A stretch of DNA of 64,000 nucleotides from Catonia carolina. Lineage: Eukaryota; Arthropoda; Insecta; Hemiptera; Achilidae. Positions 11,157-22,611 of the stretch are shown piece by piece; the stretch's first letter is position 1, and each line of letters starts with the position of its first letter. The notes beneath the pieces are model-generated. The model did no database searches. It was not told where the DNA came from and worked only from the letters and a program-made list of their open reading frames with translations. The DNA lies in contig JAQMRL010000001.1 in assembly GCA_035578175.1 (NCBI GenBank), positions 237,351,038-237,415,037 of the forward strand, given 5' to 3'. The position numbers and the translations under genes were made by a program.

Positions 11157-13360
11157 TTTTTACTTTCTCTTGCCTATATGAATACATAAGAAAGAAAGTA
11201 TTGTTTTCATGTCGATTTTTCGAAATCGAATTTTCACCGGATCTACGCGTTTTCAGGCCCCCTGAACCCAAAAATCATGTTTTTAGCGATTGGCTGTAAC
11301 GTCATCTCGTTACATGGGACTTGGTTTTGTATTTTGAATTGTCGCGGCGTTGTGACGTCTTTCCTTGTGTTGTGCGCCCTATTGGAGAGTTAGTCGTTTG
11401 CTGCCTGCTTCGTACTGGTTCATTCTGTTATGAGATGTGATTCGAAATGTATTGTACTTATAGGTTATGTACATTATTAGTAAAAATTTCTTGATTTTAT
11501 TAAATCAAAATTATTAATTATGTGTTTCTTCGTTTTACCCTACCCCGTAGGTAAGTTCTTGTTTTTTTTTCTTTAGATTTAAGCAGATAGCCTGGAAAAC
11601 CACACACAAATTCTTATGTAAATTCGATGTTGCTTTTCTAAGATCTAACTTTGGAAAATTAAGTTGTACTTTTTTATTTCTTTTTGAAACGACTTATTTT
11701 CAACTAGTACTTATTGTTTTTACTTTTGTTTTCTGAAAGTAATTATTTACGCCTGTCTGTGGGACTTTAATTACGTTAATTTTAATTAATTGTGGCGTTT
11801 TCCTTCTGGAAATTTCTAGACTATTCTGTACTTGTTTGGTACACAAAAAAATTTTTTTTAAGCTCACTTCTGTATGCTTATTCTCTTACTTTAAAAATTT
11901 ATTTCTGCTTGTGTTTTTCTAAATTTAATTTTGTTTAATTTTCTGTTTGTCAATTTTTCTTAAAGGGGGGGCTTTAAAATTGTTTTCCTGTGAGTGCTAG
12001 ATTTTAATTTTGTTTGATTTTGTTAATTTCAGGGTTCAATTCCATCCCATGGTTTTAGTTTTGGTTTTTTCTACTTGATGTCTAACCTGGGCTTATGTCA
12101 GTTAACAACTAATTATAATGTTATCTACCTTGGTCTTCAACTTTATTTTCAAAATAACATTTAAGCTAATGTAATGAGCATGCCTTGAAATGATGGCTTA
12201 CTAGTATTTATTATGCAAGTTTTTGGATATCGGTAATGTACATTTCATTTAATTTATTTATCATTTGGGATTTTCTTCAACCTACTTTTGGTTATGACCA
12301 AAGGATTTCATTCTCAGCATCATAAGGTCAACTACTTTCTACTAATTCTGAAGACTTGTTTTTGGGTGAACTAATTTTGACATTTAAAAGAGTAAAGTGT
12401 TAAACATTTTGTTCATTTTTTTTACGAAAAGCAAATGATAATATAATATGATAATTAAGTCATTTTGATACATGTATGCCAATTCATGAGTTGTATAAAA
12501 TTTTTTTGGGGGTTGTCGACAACCAAATTTTTTTGGCTAGTTTTAGCAGGGTGCACCCATCTTTTGCAATCTGATGTATATGTAATTCTGTTAACATGGA
12601 GTCTCTCCATATTTTTTATTTTTTAAGCCATTCAAAAATTTAAAAACTTTATTTTGAAGATATTAATAATTTTTCTCATTAAGAAATCTTGGAACTGTAT
12701 CAATTTAAATTAATAACTCTCTCTCTTAAGTTTTTTTTGAATTTGTGTCAATTAAATTAATTATTTTGGGGCAAAATTATAAGCCATCTATTACTTTTGC
12801 ATGCAATTTATTGTATCTTTTGGGTCTTTCTTGTTAACTTAAATTTTTTTATTATTATTAAATTATTTTCTTCTGGTGCAATTATTACTTGGTTAAATTT
12901 TGTTTTTCCTTTCACAAACCACATTTCTAGGCTTCCTGTTTTTTTATTTTTTTTTAACTTTTTATTTTTATGTTCACCTCATTTAAAGCCGTTTCCACGA
13001 GGTGTAACATGGCCTGTGTGTGTGTTGGTTTTTAAGATTTCAGCCTCAGTATGAATTAAAAAACAAAAGTGTATACAATTAAATTAATAGGAAATAAAAA
13101 TATTTACAATTTTTATTTTAAGCATTTTTCTCTACAAGCCTAGTTTAGCGTCAAACAGTGATTTTCCGTATTTTAATAATACGGCTTAATGCCTAACTAA
13201 GGTTGGTTTTCATTTTGCGTTATTCACTCATGATTAAATTAGGTTATGTTTTTTGAGGCTAGTTTTTGTTTAATTCTAATGATTTATTTTACTATTAGAC
13301 GAATTGTTCATTATTTGCATCGGCAAGAGAAAGTCGTGTGTTTCACACCAGATTTTTTTC
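11157..13360 (+). mobile_element. Element H copy (Helentron-like) with nested solo LTR
   Basis: 5' terminus at 11157 (TTTTTACTTTCTCTTGCC) and 3' terminus at about 13360 (GGCAAGAGAAAGTCGTGTG, then TTTCACACCAGATTTTT; one hairpin arm is shortened). Homology runs from the 5' end to TTTTTAGCGATTGGC (11294), then is broken by a 1715-bp insert. It resumes at TGGCCTGTGTGTGTG (13010) and jumps to the outer module, so this copy also lost the block between microsatellite and outer module before or apart from the LTR insertion. Confidence 0.85.
11295..13009 (+). mobile_element. 1715-bp solo-LTR-like insertion
   Basis: The insert begins TGTAACGTCATC and ends GGTGTAACA, that is TG...CA with short imperfect terminal inverted repeats. 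It is flanked by the direct repeat TGGC (11291-11294, 13010-13013). Removing it and one TGGC restores the element H sequence. TG...CA with a 4-bp target duplication is what Gypsy- or BEL-type LTRs leave; lack of any internal coding region suggests a solo LTR. The first 250 bp are GC-richer and end at an excellent donor site (TAG|GTAAGT, 11548-11556). The rest is T-rich like an intron, with a possible acceptor TTAATTTCAG at 12023-12032. Orientation is taken from this asymmetry. A GGGGGGG run lies at about 11966. Confidence 0.65.
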
Positions 13361-13494
13361 CTTTCTTTTTTCTTAAAAAAAATCGTGGCCATTTTTCCAT
13401 TTCGGCCAAAAACATTTTTTGACGCTTGTGAGTACATGCGGTAAATGCAATAACATTTACAAGTTTATCATAGACTTAAAACAAAAACCACTTA

Positions 13495-13645
13495 ATTCAG
13501 CTCCCCTCTCATCATGCGGTCTTGGGTTCAAATACCATTCAGGCACGGCATATTTTCATACGTTACAAAATTAATCGTTTCATCCTTCACCGTCTGCATT
13601 AGCAGTAATTGCAGAACAATCGGATGTTAATCCAAAAAAAAAACT
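13495..13645 (+). mobile_element. tRNA-derived SINE, family 1
   Basis: Degraded head with box-B-like GGTCTTGGGTTCAAATACC, then the family 1 tail CACCGTCTGCATTAGCAGTA...GCAGAACAATCGGATGTTAA and an A-run at 13634. The tail is shared with the copies at 2.1 and 21.9 kb. Confidence 0.75.
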
Positions 13646-13649
13646 TAGC

Positions 13650-15120
13650 ACATTCTGGACGACATCATAGGTATATTTGATCAAAAACAAAGAAGAGAAA
13701 ATTTACACGTAATCTGTTCTGAAAAACTTTAAATAATTTTATATAACATCGAAATATACTGTATTCTTCAAACCACCACTAACACGGTAAACAGTAAACA
13801 CTTACCAATTACGCGCTTTCGTACATAAAATGCACAATATTCAGTAATTTTACTGATCGTCTCTTGTCTACCATGGTGGAAGTAGAATGTTTTATATTTT
13901 AAGACAAAAACTTGAAAATACCTGTATAGGATGTTTGATATAAAATTATGACGATGTATGACAATGGTACAATGTTATAATGTACAGACAACAGGTAAAC
14001 ACGATTTTTAAACGGTTTTGTATTACAAAGTAGTAGCCTACTTTGGGGGAGTTTTAAAATGAATTACTTTTAAACCATTTTCAAGATTTATATGGTAACT
14101 AGTAAAGGAAGAATCAAATACATTATAACTTTTAAATGTATGGTGGTAGCAGTTTAAAAGATATACAAAACTGTTATCAAGAAAATTTTCTGAACTTAGA
14201 AATTTATACAGTAATTACGGCATGAATAATACAATTACACACATGAAGATAGTTTGTTTCGACAATATGCAAATGAAAAAATTAAAACACAGTTTGTAAA
14301 TAAGGAGTGATTTTATTTTGACATTAAAATATTCAGGAAAAACAACTCATATAAGTAGTTATACGTTAACGACAAGAAAGAACGCCGTTATGTAACTACC
14401 GCATATTATTCATAACGTAGAAATTGTCGTTCATAAATTACCAAAACTTACTTTCGCATTTACCCAAAACAACATAACGTCGAAACTACGCGCATCGTAT
14501 TCTCCTTCTGCATCTTCACGCAGTCTTCACCACAACTTTACCGTTAGTAACTCACCACAATTTTGTCCCGCCCCCAACCCTCATCACACCTCTTATCCAC
14601 CACACCACCTACTAGTACATTATAACACAAACACACATTCAACACGATACGGAACACTCCTCTTTCTAAATTTACATAAAGTAAATGTACACACACATCA
14701 TATACCTTATCTAGTAATTTATTTTTCTTATTAAACTCTCTACTGAATATAAAATAAGACATGATTTTTATTTTCACACCTTCTGCGCTTATATTTTACA
14801 ACCGCATTTGAAATATAAGACTCGCTCTTTCCCGTCTTCTAAACCAACACAAAAAACCACTGAAGCAAATCTCTTCGTCTTTTCACATTTTCTTATAGGT
14901 ATACTGCACGTCGTACATTTCACAAAAAAACCTCAACGGTAAAAAATATTTTGTCAGCAAATACTGTTCATTTCGGTTTAAAATATTTTGAATTTTATAC
15001 TAAATATAAAATTTTGTATTAAATCCCTTCCTTGTTTAAAGACTTAATTTGGTTACTTGAAAGTTGGCCTAGAGCTTCATATTTATTTTTGAATACCTTG
15101 TTAATAATTCAAAAACGAAA
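13650..15120. other. Long AT-rich stretch without recognised feature
   Basis: No repeat family or coding similarity was recognised. A 77-codon minus-strand frame (14544-14777) has no recognisable motif and lies in C/A-rich simple sequence. Confidence 0.45.
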
Positions 15121-15122
15121 TA

Positions 15123-15704
15123 CCGGGAGTCCCACGAAGAGGTTGCTAATTTTGAATTAATACGCCGGACGTATCGCACACTCAACAGACTGGAAACTTT
15201 ACAGTTATAATAAACAGATATGTAAAAATAGTAGTCTACGATTTTTTCCTATGGGGCTTTTTGAAGGAAAATGTTTATTCTCACACAATTGCAACAGACG
15301 ATGACTTAATAAGGCTGCTTGAAGAGAAACTGCTGTTGATACCTCGGCAATTTTTCAAAAACGCTTATGACTAATTTTTGTCCGTTGCTATCAGTGCATA
15401 GCTATTGACGGACATCAGTTCGAATAAAGGTTAATGAAACAAACTGTGTTCATTAATAATTTATCACTTTCATACTTCTTTCATTTTATTACTTAAATTG
15501 CAACATTGTAACAAATCCCCAATTTGAAATGGTTATGCAAATAAAATTACTTTCCGCCATTTTGTTTTGATTAGTCATAAGCAAATGAAAGCCGAGGTAC
15601 TTTTTTTAATCTATTTATTATAACTGTAAAGTTTACAGTCTGTAGAGTGTGCGATACGTCCGGCATATTATTCAAAAATTGCAACCTCTTCGTGGGACAC
15701 CCGG
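15123..15704 (+). mobile_element. Deleted Tc1/mariner-type transposon, 582 bp
   Basis: Flanked by TA on both sides (15121-15122, 15705-15706). The ends are about 97-bp inverted repeats beginning CCGGGWGTCCCACGAAGAGG (15123-15219 and 15609-15704) with few differences between arms. TA target site and terminal repeats fit the IS630/Tc1/mariner superfamily. The interior keeps only the end of the transposase frame, so most of the gene was lost by internal deletion. The terminal CACCCGGTATATTTTT also recurs at about 23448, hinting at another related end. Confidence 0.85.
15237..15374 (+). pseudogene. Transposase C-terminal remnant
   Basis: Within the deleted transposon, 45 codons plus a stop read YDFFLWGFLKENVYSHTIAT, then LIRLLEEKL, and end at FKNAYD*. 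The (C/Y)DFFLWGxLKxxVY signature is the third-catalytic-residue region of DDE transposases of this superfamily; its Asp is the last of the triad. This stretch has no frameshift, but the N-terminal DNA-binding part and the first two catalytic residues are missing, so it cannot be active. Confidence 0.75.
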
Positions 15705-15879
15705 TATATTTTTCCATCGATGGTGGTTCGAATGATTGACGATCGGATAATCGACGCTCCTGTGTAAATTAAATTTGCAACGTCGCCACCAGTATAATAG
15801 CAGTACCATTAAAATTTTTATTGAACTATTTTGCCATTTACTTCACCAAATCTCATTATGGCTTTCTCTTGTTTTTGAA

Positions 15880-16600
15880 GGATCTGGAAAGTGTTCTTAT
15901 TTTTCTTCTCGTGTCTATCCGGTGCGCATGTTGGCGATCATCATGACTATTTTGACCTTATTAGTCGCAATCCGGAACAATTCCGTGGAGCTCTTACCGA
16001 AAAGGTTCTCAAATTAGCAAGTCAGGAAATTTTTCTTCAACCAGGATTCCTCTTTCTCTCTATCTTCCCCTGCAGTAGATTATATCTTCTTTTTTGATTT
16101 CTCATTATATGACCGAGGTACTGCAGCTTACGGTACTTAATAATTTTGACCAATTCCAGACCCTTGTTCATTCTCATCCAAACTTGACCACCAGTGACTT
16201 TCTGCGTCCACGAAATCCTCAATACTCTCTTATAGAACCACAGTTCAATAGCCTCAAAAGCCGGCGTGCAATCGCCCTGTTCAAGATCCAAGTCTCAACA
16301 CCATACAGAAGAACAGAGAACACATAGCATCTGATAAACCGTAATTTGGTGCCCAATGTCAGGTTATGGACGCATTACGCTGAAAACCCCTCTGGTCTTT
16401 CCAATACGACACCATATCTCCTGCGAGTTGTCCCATGCCTCATTAATAATGGTGTCCAAGTGTGAATACTGCGAGACGCTTTATTCTTTTCCCGTCTATG
16501 TACAGACATGCGATGGAACACGTCCTCTCTGCAGATGAACATAAATTTAGTCTTACTGGTGTTGATATCCAGCCCGTACTTTGCTTGCTTGCTTATTACA
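15880..16600 (-). pseudogene. LINE reverse-transcriptase C-terminus, family A
   Basis: Minus-strand translation, from 16600 downward, gives KYGLDINTSKTKFMF, then IRCYVFSVLLYGVETWILN (about 16330-16275), then ELWFYKRVLRISWTQKV and YRKLQYLGHIMRNQ, LLQGKIERKR. Near the end the AACATGCGCACCGGATAG coding end precedes a GAAGAAAAATAAG tail. Order and motifs are those of non-LTR retrotransposon polyproteins downstream of the YADD site. Several frameshifts are needed. The 84-codon minus frame at 16037-16291 is its best preserved piece. Plus-strand frames here are shadows. Confidence 0.8.
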
Positions 16601-17250
16601 GTGTTCTTATTAGAGTCACGTAAAAATTAATCAAAACCGTTCGGAAGAACTCTGTATTTAAGGACAAACAGAATCCCTATTTAAAATACATCGAACCAAA
16701 TTTTCGTTTTAAATAAAAGTAACAAATAAATAACCGTCCGGCTATCCATCTGAATTCTTTTTACAGAATTTCAGAATAAGATTATCACGTATCTTTATGT
16801 GAAAGAAACCTTGAAAGAGTTTTGTAAGAGCAAATCAAACGTACAAAGTAGAACCCATAAGTACCACCCAAGGAAACAGACACCTGCTTCTCTGCTTCTA
16901 CCATACAAAGCGAGAAATACGTTCTATGAGCGGTAATTCTCTCACACATCATAATATTATCTGTTTCCAAGAAATATAACGCAAAAAAATTAATTTAAAA
17001 ATGAAATATAAAAATGCTCACTAACTTTGGAAGGACATCAAAAGTTGATGAAAAATAATTTCCAAAGTTAACTTTAAACTTACCTATCGCAGTGAAATAA
17101 ATATTTATAAAGATTCTGGCACATGATTAGTTTAGCAATAGTCGGATACGTCAATTTTTATCACCTCGAAGAAAAATGGAATGTAGTTACGTGAATTAAG
17201 ATAAGTGTATATGTAAAAATTAATTATTTGTAAGTTACAAGCATGTAATT
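16601..17250. other. AT-rich stretch without recognised feature
   Basis: No gene or repeat family recognised. The part next to 16600 may be more of the LINE, too decayed to read. Confidence 0.4.
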
Positions 17251-17255
17251 TTTTC

Positions 17256-17345
17256 GTGCCCTTGGTGAAGCGGTTAGTGTGCAACTGGCTCTTATGCACG
17301 GGTCCCGGGTTTAATTCCCGGCTATGTGTGGTAATTTTTCATCTG
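17256..17345 (+). mobile_element. tRNA-like SINE head
   Basis: Box A-like TTGGTGAAGCGGTTAGTGTG and box B-like GGTCCCGGGTTTAATTCCCGG in a family 1-type arrangement. The family 1 tail is not recognisable downstream. Not a functional tRNA: no acceptor pairing. Confidence 0.6.
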
Positions 17346-17771
17346 TATAATATACCCTCATACCACTACATACGTACAAGACCAAAGCTTATGCAAACAT
17401 CATCACTCAATTAAAAAAGAAAAATAATAAGGGTATGAAATATTATTTACATATGTATACAAAAACGAAATACCATTCACTTGTCACGGAAATTCCAAAA
17501 TTACAAGGATTAGAAACTTGAAAATTGGTAAGTCCATTCCATTTCAGTCATACATGCTTACTAAGAAAGAATTTAGTATTCTTTTTTCTTTTAACTTAGT
17601 ATAATTTAATCTTTAAGTAGATTAGTGGGTTGGAATTTTTCATTTGTTTTTTATCGGAATTAAAATTTAAAAAAAACACACTTGGCCCTTTATATCTGAA
17701 ATAACTCATAGAAAGTATTTGTTATAGTCTAATTATCTGAAATTACATTATATTTACTTTACATATTCATA

Positions 17772-17935
17772 GCTGAAATCTCTGCGATACTAAAAGTACT
17801 GAAATCTATTTTTTTAAATTAAAGTACTGAAATTACTTTAACAACATTTCCAACTAAAAGTCCTGAGATGACTGCGATACTGAAATCTTCTCTGATACTG
17901 ACAACACTGAATTCTCCTCTGATACTGAAATTTTT
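17772..17935 (+). repeat. Imperfect short tandem repeats (GATACTGAAAT-type)
   Basis: The phrases GCGATACTRAAA, AAAGTACTGAAAT and CTCTGATACTGA recur about eight times with irregular spacing, a degenerate minisatellite. Confidence 0.6.
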
Positions 17936-18099
17936 ACTTCCTATCTGCCAACCACTCAATACAAATTTAGAATAATTTTAAATTTCAAAAGCTTTTTAAT
18001 TTTAAAATTTCTAACACCGAATTACATTGATACACTGCTGCACTAGATGACACAATGAGTATGAACGAATCCACAAAGAAAATTCTTTATAATATCCTA

Positions 18100-18205
18100 A
18101 CCACCGGGTTGGTCTAGAGTTAAATGTCGCTGCGAGTCAGCTGTTTAACAGCTGATTTTCAAAGAGTAACGTTTCGTGGTTCAAATCCTAGTAGAGGGAC
18201 ACTAG
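18100..18205 (+). mobile_element. SINE family 2 head
   Basis: Box A-like CGGGTTGGTCTAGAGTTAA, the palindrome TCAGCTGTTTAACAGCTGA (18137-18155), and box B-like GTGGTTCAAATCCTAG. The same head, with the same palindrome, begins the complete minus-strand copy at 46330-46648. Confidence 0.7.
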
Positions 18206-18239
18206 ACAGAAGACCGACATGAAATTCACGTACTCAACT

Positions 18240-18660
18240 TAAAAGGCAATCTCTTAGCGCACAATTAAAACGTCTCTTCAATCTTATTCACAATAAATCT
18301 CCCCTGCCAATTACACAGAAATTCAACTGTTACAAGTTACTTCTTCGTCCTATTTGGGCTTACGGTTCAGGAATCTATGAATCAGCTAAAAAAATCAGAC
18401 ATAAAAAGTATTCAGACATTCCAGAACAAAACTTTACGCATCATCACGGGCTGTCCAACATATTTTAGTAACAAAACATTACATAAAGACCTAAACATCG
18501 AAAAAGTAGACGAAACAGTAAAGAAACTACACAGACTTTTTCATAGTAAACTATAATATCACACAAATCTACAAATTCAGCCACTGCCCGCTTCTCACCT
18601 ACCACACAATCCACGTAGAAGAGTGAAAAGGTAATGGAATAGAGAGACCTATTGTGAATC
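18240..18660 (+). pseudogene. Jockey-like LINE C-terminal fragment
   Basis: Translation shows YKLLLRPIWAYGSGIYESAK (about 18331-18390). Then, in one uninterrupted frame (18398-18555), come SIQTFQNKTLRIITGCPTYF, NKTLHKDLNIEKVDETVKKL and HRLFHSKL*. This is the classic end of Jockey-clade LINE polyproteins (RPIWTYGxxLWGxAxxSNxxxxQxFQNKxLRxIxxAPxxxxNxxLHxDLxI). A frameshift separates the two parts, so it is dead. The CDS end is followed by a decayed NPRRRxKRxW-like stretch near 18610-18650. Confidence 0.85.
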
Positions 18661-18804
18661 GTCTTGAGGGGTTGCCGCTAGGCGACTACCTCACACAATG
18701 AGACCAAGACAATATTATGTAAAACTACTGTATTGACATTATAACAGGTGGTTGTGTTAAATGTTACACAGTTGTAGTTTATTTTTCTTACATAATGTCA
18801 AAAT

Positions 18805-19075
18805 ATTCTAGTATAGGTAGTTACTTTAAAAAGTATTTGAATACTAGACAGTGGTTACCGGTGTACTTTGATGGCTCGCGTTTAATTAACCATACTGCCT
18901 CAGAAATGGTTGACCTGAGTCTATACAAGACTAAACTTATTTATACGTCATACATATCATCCTCATCCCATTGGGTCATGGGAATGCTTATTGCACTTAA
19001 ATTGAACAGAATGCAACGTATAGGCGTACAGATTAGGGAATTAAAAAAACATCTAAAGCGTAGCTTTTAAATTTC
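18805..19075 (+). mobile_element. SINE family 2 body, head-truncated
   Basis: It matches the family 2 body shared with 19418-19682 and 46330-46648: TTTGAATACTAGACAGTGG, ATACAAGACT, CATCCTCATCCCATTGGGTC, GCTTATTG and CAACGTA. The 91-codon frame across it is meaningless. It lies in inverted orientation to the next copy, 340 bp away. Confidence 0.8.
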
Positions 19076-19417
19076 AATTGATACGAAAAATTTTTAACAA
19101 CCATCTGAATCAAAATAAATATAAAATACTACAATAAATAAATAAATAATGAGCTCTTTGTTTTTCTTTTGGGTTCAGAGGGCCTGAAAATAACAACAAT
19201 AATAATAAAACTCGAGCTCCGTCGTCAATGATTTTTACAGATAAAATCAGACGGATCAGAACCCAAAATATGAAGAATTTTTGAGAAAAACGTAAGAATC
19301 CTAAAACCAAACCAAAAAGGATTTTTAAATTTGAAGTGGTCCAACTAGGTAGTAAAAGCAAAATAAATAAATAAAATTAAAAAAAAAATAATCAATTAAA
19401 AAATTTTAACGTTACAA
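19076..19417. other. Spacer between inverted SINE copies
   Basis: AT-rich, with an AATAAATAAATAA run and a short TTTTGGGTTCAGAGGGCCTG phrase that resembles the 5' part of element H (TTTTTGGGTTCAGGGGGTCTG). Too short to call a copy. Confidence 0.35.
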
Positions 19418-19682
19418 ATTTTTTTTATCCCTAATTTGGGTACATTGCAATCTGTCCAATTTAAGAACAATAAGCAACCCCGTGACCCAATGAGATGAGG
19501 ATGATGTGTATAACGTGTAAATGAGGTGTAGTCTTGTACAGACCCAGGCCGACCATTCCTGATTATGGTTAATTGAACCCCAACCATCAAAATACACCAG
19601 TAACCACTATCTAGTATTCAATTTTGTATAAAAGTAAGTTTACTAGGATTTGAACCAGGAACCTTCGTCTTTGATCAAAAGT
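19418..19682 (-). mobile_element. SINE family 2 copy
   Basis: On the minus strand, from the B-box region (CCTGGTTCAAATCCTAGTAA, about 19658) through TTGAATACTAGATAGTGG, GTACAAGACTACACCTCAT and ATCTCATTGGGTCACGGGG, to the tail ATTAGGGATAAAAAA at 19418. The head upstream of box B is missing. The two overlapping 60-codon minus frames inside are by-products. Confidence 0.8.
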
Positions 19683-19699
19683 TACAAATTTAATCTCTT

Positions 19700-20410
19700 A
19701 AAATAATTATTTTAGTGATAAATGACAAATAATTAAGGCTACAAAAATTATGGAATAGTGTGCCAAATAGAAGTAGCCATTTCAATTAACCTACGTTCGT
19801 CCGCTGATTAAATTTGCAAGGCTGTATCTATAGTTCTTTACTACCATACTGCTACATAAGTAAGATGAATTTAAAAACTTCTATTTCAAACCATACATAA
19901 ACTTAGTGATTAATTGTTGAAATTAGCTGAAGCGAAATTTCATAATTTTTATAAATTTATGGTAAAACGACTGGTCACAAAATCTTTTGTTTCAATATTT
20001 AAAAAAAGTATAATCGCATAAAAATTTATCTACGGTATAACGAACAATTCTAACAAAGTAGAAATTCCTTGAAACCATTTGTTCAACGTAAGATAATATA
20101 AAGTAATATTGTTTTTCTCGTACAGATATCTAATGCATTTAACGTAACAATATCTGCCGAGGTTAATGATGTGTAAACAATTCAAGTATTAAAGTCACTG
20201 GAGAAGAAATTATTCAGGTGTGCTCTTTTAAATTCTTTCCACGAAATATCATATTTTCACTTTTCTTATTTCTTCTGCCGTTATGACAAAAATGTAAACG
20301 TAACACTTAAAAAAACAAAATACTTATTTTTAATTTTACACCACCCATGAACCACCTTCTTTTCTAATCAACTTTATAACAAATATATTACGAATCATAA
20401 ATTTTTATTG
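19700..20410. other. AT-rich stretch without recognised feature
   Basis: No gene or repeat family recognised. Confidence 0.45.
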
Positions 20411-20414
20411 ATTA

Positions 20415-20630
20415 ATGAAAATCAGTTTATATAACTCCGAATTAAAATTTTTTGGGTACGCTGAAGACACAACAGATTGTATTGGTATTATGAGTAGATC
20501 TCATTTACAACCAGAAAAAATTCTGTTCCAAGTAGAAAAATTCTACATCAATTTGGACAAAATTCAATTTAAGTTTTTTTTAAAATATATCTTGGAAGTG
20601 TATAAAAATATTTTCGCGTTTTATAAGTGA
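20415..20630 (+). pseudogene. Possible LINE reverse-transcriptase catalytic-site remnant
   Basis: A 71-codon open frame reads LKFFGYAEDTTDCIGIMSRS, then QVEKFYINLDKIQFKFF. This resembles the active-site block of non-LTR reverse transcriptases, (L/F)xGYADDxDxIG...L(E)xE...I(N)xDKTxxMxF. The second catalytic Asp is Glu here (YAED), which would abolish activity, and several spacer residues are missing. Similarity is modest; chance is possible. Confidence 0.45.
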
Positions 20631-21890
20631 ATTTGTACTGTATATTAAAACTTAACATTAACACATTAAAATTTACGTTAAATTCTTATAGGATATTTAT
20701 ATTTATTTATAAATGAAATTAGGCTACATTCATTTTATTATTACATAGATAGATAATACATTGGAAGTCAAAGTATTTTAGGTAGGAAATGTGAAGGTTA
20801 TCCTATACCACTTCAAAAAAGAAAATGACCAGGTATTTGCTTGCAGTGGCCAAGGAAAACTGTTAGAAAACTTGACTTGACCAGAAGAGCTTAACATTAT
20901 ACTAAATTTATTTAACTACAAATTAATTTTTAATAACTTAAATTTTTCATTTCAACAAATCAAATTTTTATTAATTTACCTTGACCAGGTTATACGTATT
21001 AACAAGTAAGTAGTAATAAAAAATAATTATACGACATAAAAATGCAAAGTTGAACCTCCATAACTCGAATCACGAAGGGAATATGGAACTAATTCCAATT
21101 AAACAAAATTCGAAATTCAGAACAGCAAAACTATAGAATTTTGATCAATTCTTAAAGATAATCATTCAAAAATGATTAAATGATTCAAAGATGATCATTC
21201 AAAAAATTAATCCTGAGTTAATGGCGTTAAACAAACCTTCTACTGTAATTTTTGATTAGAGGAAGTAATATTGATTGCTTGTAATTTAAGTAGTCATCGT
21301 TAGAAACTGAAGCACTTTCATCACAAATAACCTTTTGAACGATTCCATGAAGATTTTAGTTTTTTTTAAGTCTTCTACTTCTGGCTTTAAATTTGGTATG
21401 ACCATGTTGCATCGATAATTGATCTGATTTTTCACGGAGCATTACACCTGATATGGGAAAGTGTTTCCCGCGTACTTCTTGCAGTCAATTTAATACGCAT
21501 TCTTCTATTCCAGGCTACGAAAACATTTTAGTACACTTTTAAATTAAAAACAAAACAGAATTCGGATTTTTAAAAAACCAAGAACAAGACGTTCGAACAA
21601 GAAGAAAAACAAGAAGTTCGAGTAACGAATGTTCGAGTTATGGACGCTAATTTTAACGTAAATTAATTATTAAATCCTAGGAAAACTAAATTCAATTCGA
21701 ATTATAGAATTTTCGAGTTATGAAATTTCGACTGTATTTACATAGACATAAAAAACCAACGAAATAAAGACTATTTTTATGCAATTTAATATGTCATTAA
21801 ATTTACAACTGTGCAGTTTTGCACTACACAGTAATTATTATAGAGTAGCTTATTTTACATCACTTTACCACAATTGAGGAGAATAACTCT
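20631..21890. other. AT-rich stretch without recognised feature
   Basis: No gene or repeat family recognised. A local GAACAAGAMGTTCGA-type repeat at 21585-21635 is the only structure noticed. Confidence 0.45.
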
Positions 21891-21891
21891 C

Positions 21892-22050
21892 GCCGGCCCG
21901 TTGGCGTAGTGGTTAGCACGACTGGCTTCTACGCCGGGGTCCCGAGTTCGATTCCTGGTCTGGTCTGGCAATTTTCATCACTCATTTTCATTATCGTCAT
22001 TATTTACCGTCCGCATTAGCAGAAATTGCAGAACAGTCAGAAGTAAAAGA
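21892..22050 (+). mobile_element. tRNA-derived SINE, family 1, best copy
   Basis: Head with box A-like TTGGCGTAGTGGTTAGCACG and box B GGTCCCGAGTTCGATTCC, then CAATTTTCATCACTCATTTT and the tail TACCGTCCGCATTAGCAGAA...GCAGAACAGTCAGAAGTAA. It is the least decayed of the three family 1 copies with a tail, and its head is closely related to the head fused to a different body at 46803. Confidence 0.85.
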
Positions 22051-22182
22051 AATCACGTTTGTCGTTGATAAAATTGGTAAAATTTGTTATAAAATCACAA
22101 ATTAAATTTTTTAAACAATAGTTTTGATATGTTTACAAAGTCGAAGAAAAAAGTATGTTGACTTGGAAAATTTATTTCAAAT

Positions 22183-22445
22183 CCCTGCTTCACCTTTTGC
22201 GGAGCTGACGATTGGGGTTTAATTTGGTCTGTTTAGAACGTGGATTAATGGGTTGTCATTGTTTTGTAATTTTAACTTAAATCGCTGGCATGTCTGTTGA
22301 ACTGTTTCATTTAGGTAAGGGATGTTAAGATCTGTGCCCAGTGTATGAGTGGAAATGCATAAGGGAGCGTTAACAGCTGTGCTCAACAGTTTTGGTTGAA
22401 AACGTTGTAGGTTTAGCGAATACTGAGGGTTTACTGAGCCATAAT
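22183..22445 (-). pseudogene. Jockey-like LINE C-terminal fragment
   Basis: Minus-strand translation reads LNLQRFQPKLLSTAVNAP, then HTLGTDLNIPYLNETVQQTC and QRFKLKLQNNDNPLIHVLN. This matches the Jockey end pattern xQRFQxKxLRxIVNAPxYxxxxTLHxDLxIPxVxETxxxxxxxxxxxLxxHxNPL. It is only about 85 codons long and truncated on both sides. The 107-bp satellite begins about 170 bp away. Confidence 0.75.
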
Positions 22446-22611
22446 TAGATACACATTTTTAAACATTAAAAAGTTTCAAATAAATTGATAAGATTTAATT
22501 TATTATATTTAAATAAAAAAATAGATAAGAAAAATAAAAAACTTTCATGAGAAGACGCGTCTCATGATTGGTGGTAATTTTTAAAAAGGCTTATCTTTGA
22601 CCTAGGGCAAA

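Noticed and set aside
11551..12032. Captured host intron (Helitron gene capture) in the 11.2-kb element H copy, from the GTAAGT donor and TTTCAG acceptor.
   Set aside because: The insert has its own TG...CA ends and a 4-bp target duplication, so insertion of a separate element explains it better; splice sites can be part of an LTR or chance.
14544..14777. 77-codon minus-strand frame as a small gene.
   Set aside because: It has no motif, no context and skewed simple sequence; equally long frames occur by chance in this AT-rich DNA.
21892..21965. True tRNA gene.
   Set aside because: Boxes A and B are good, but no acceptor stem closes, and the same head plus a non-tRNA tail recurs elsewhere, so it is a SINE.
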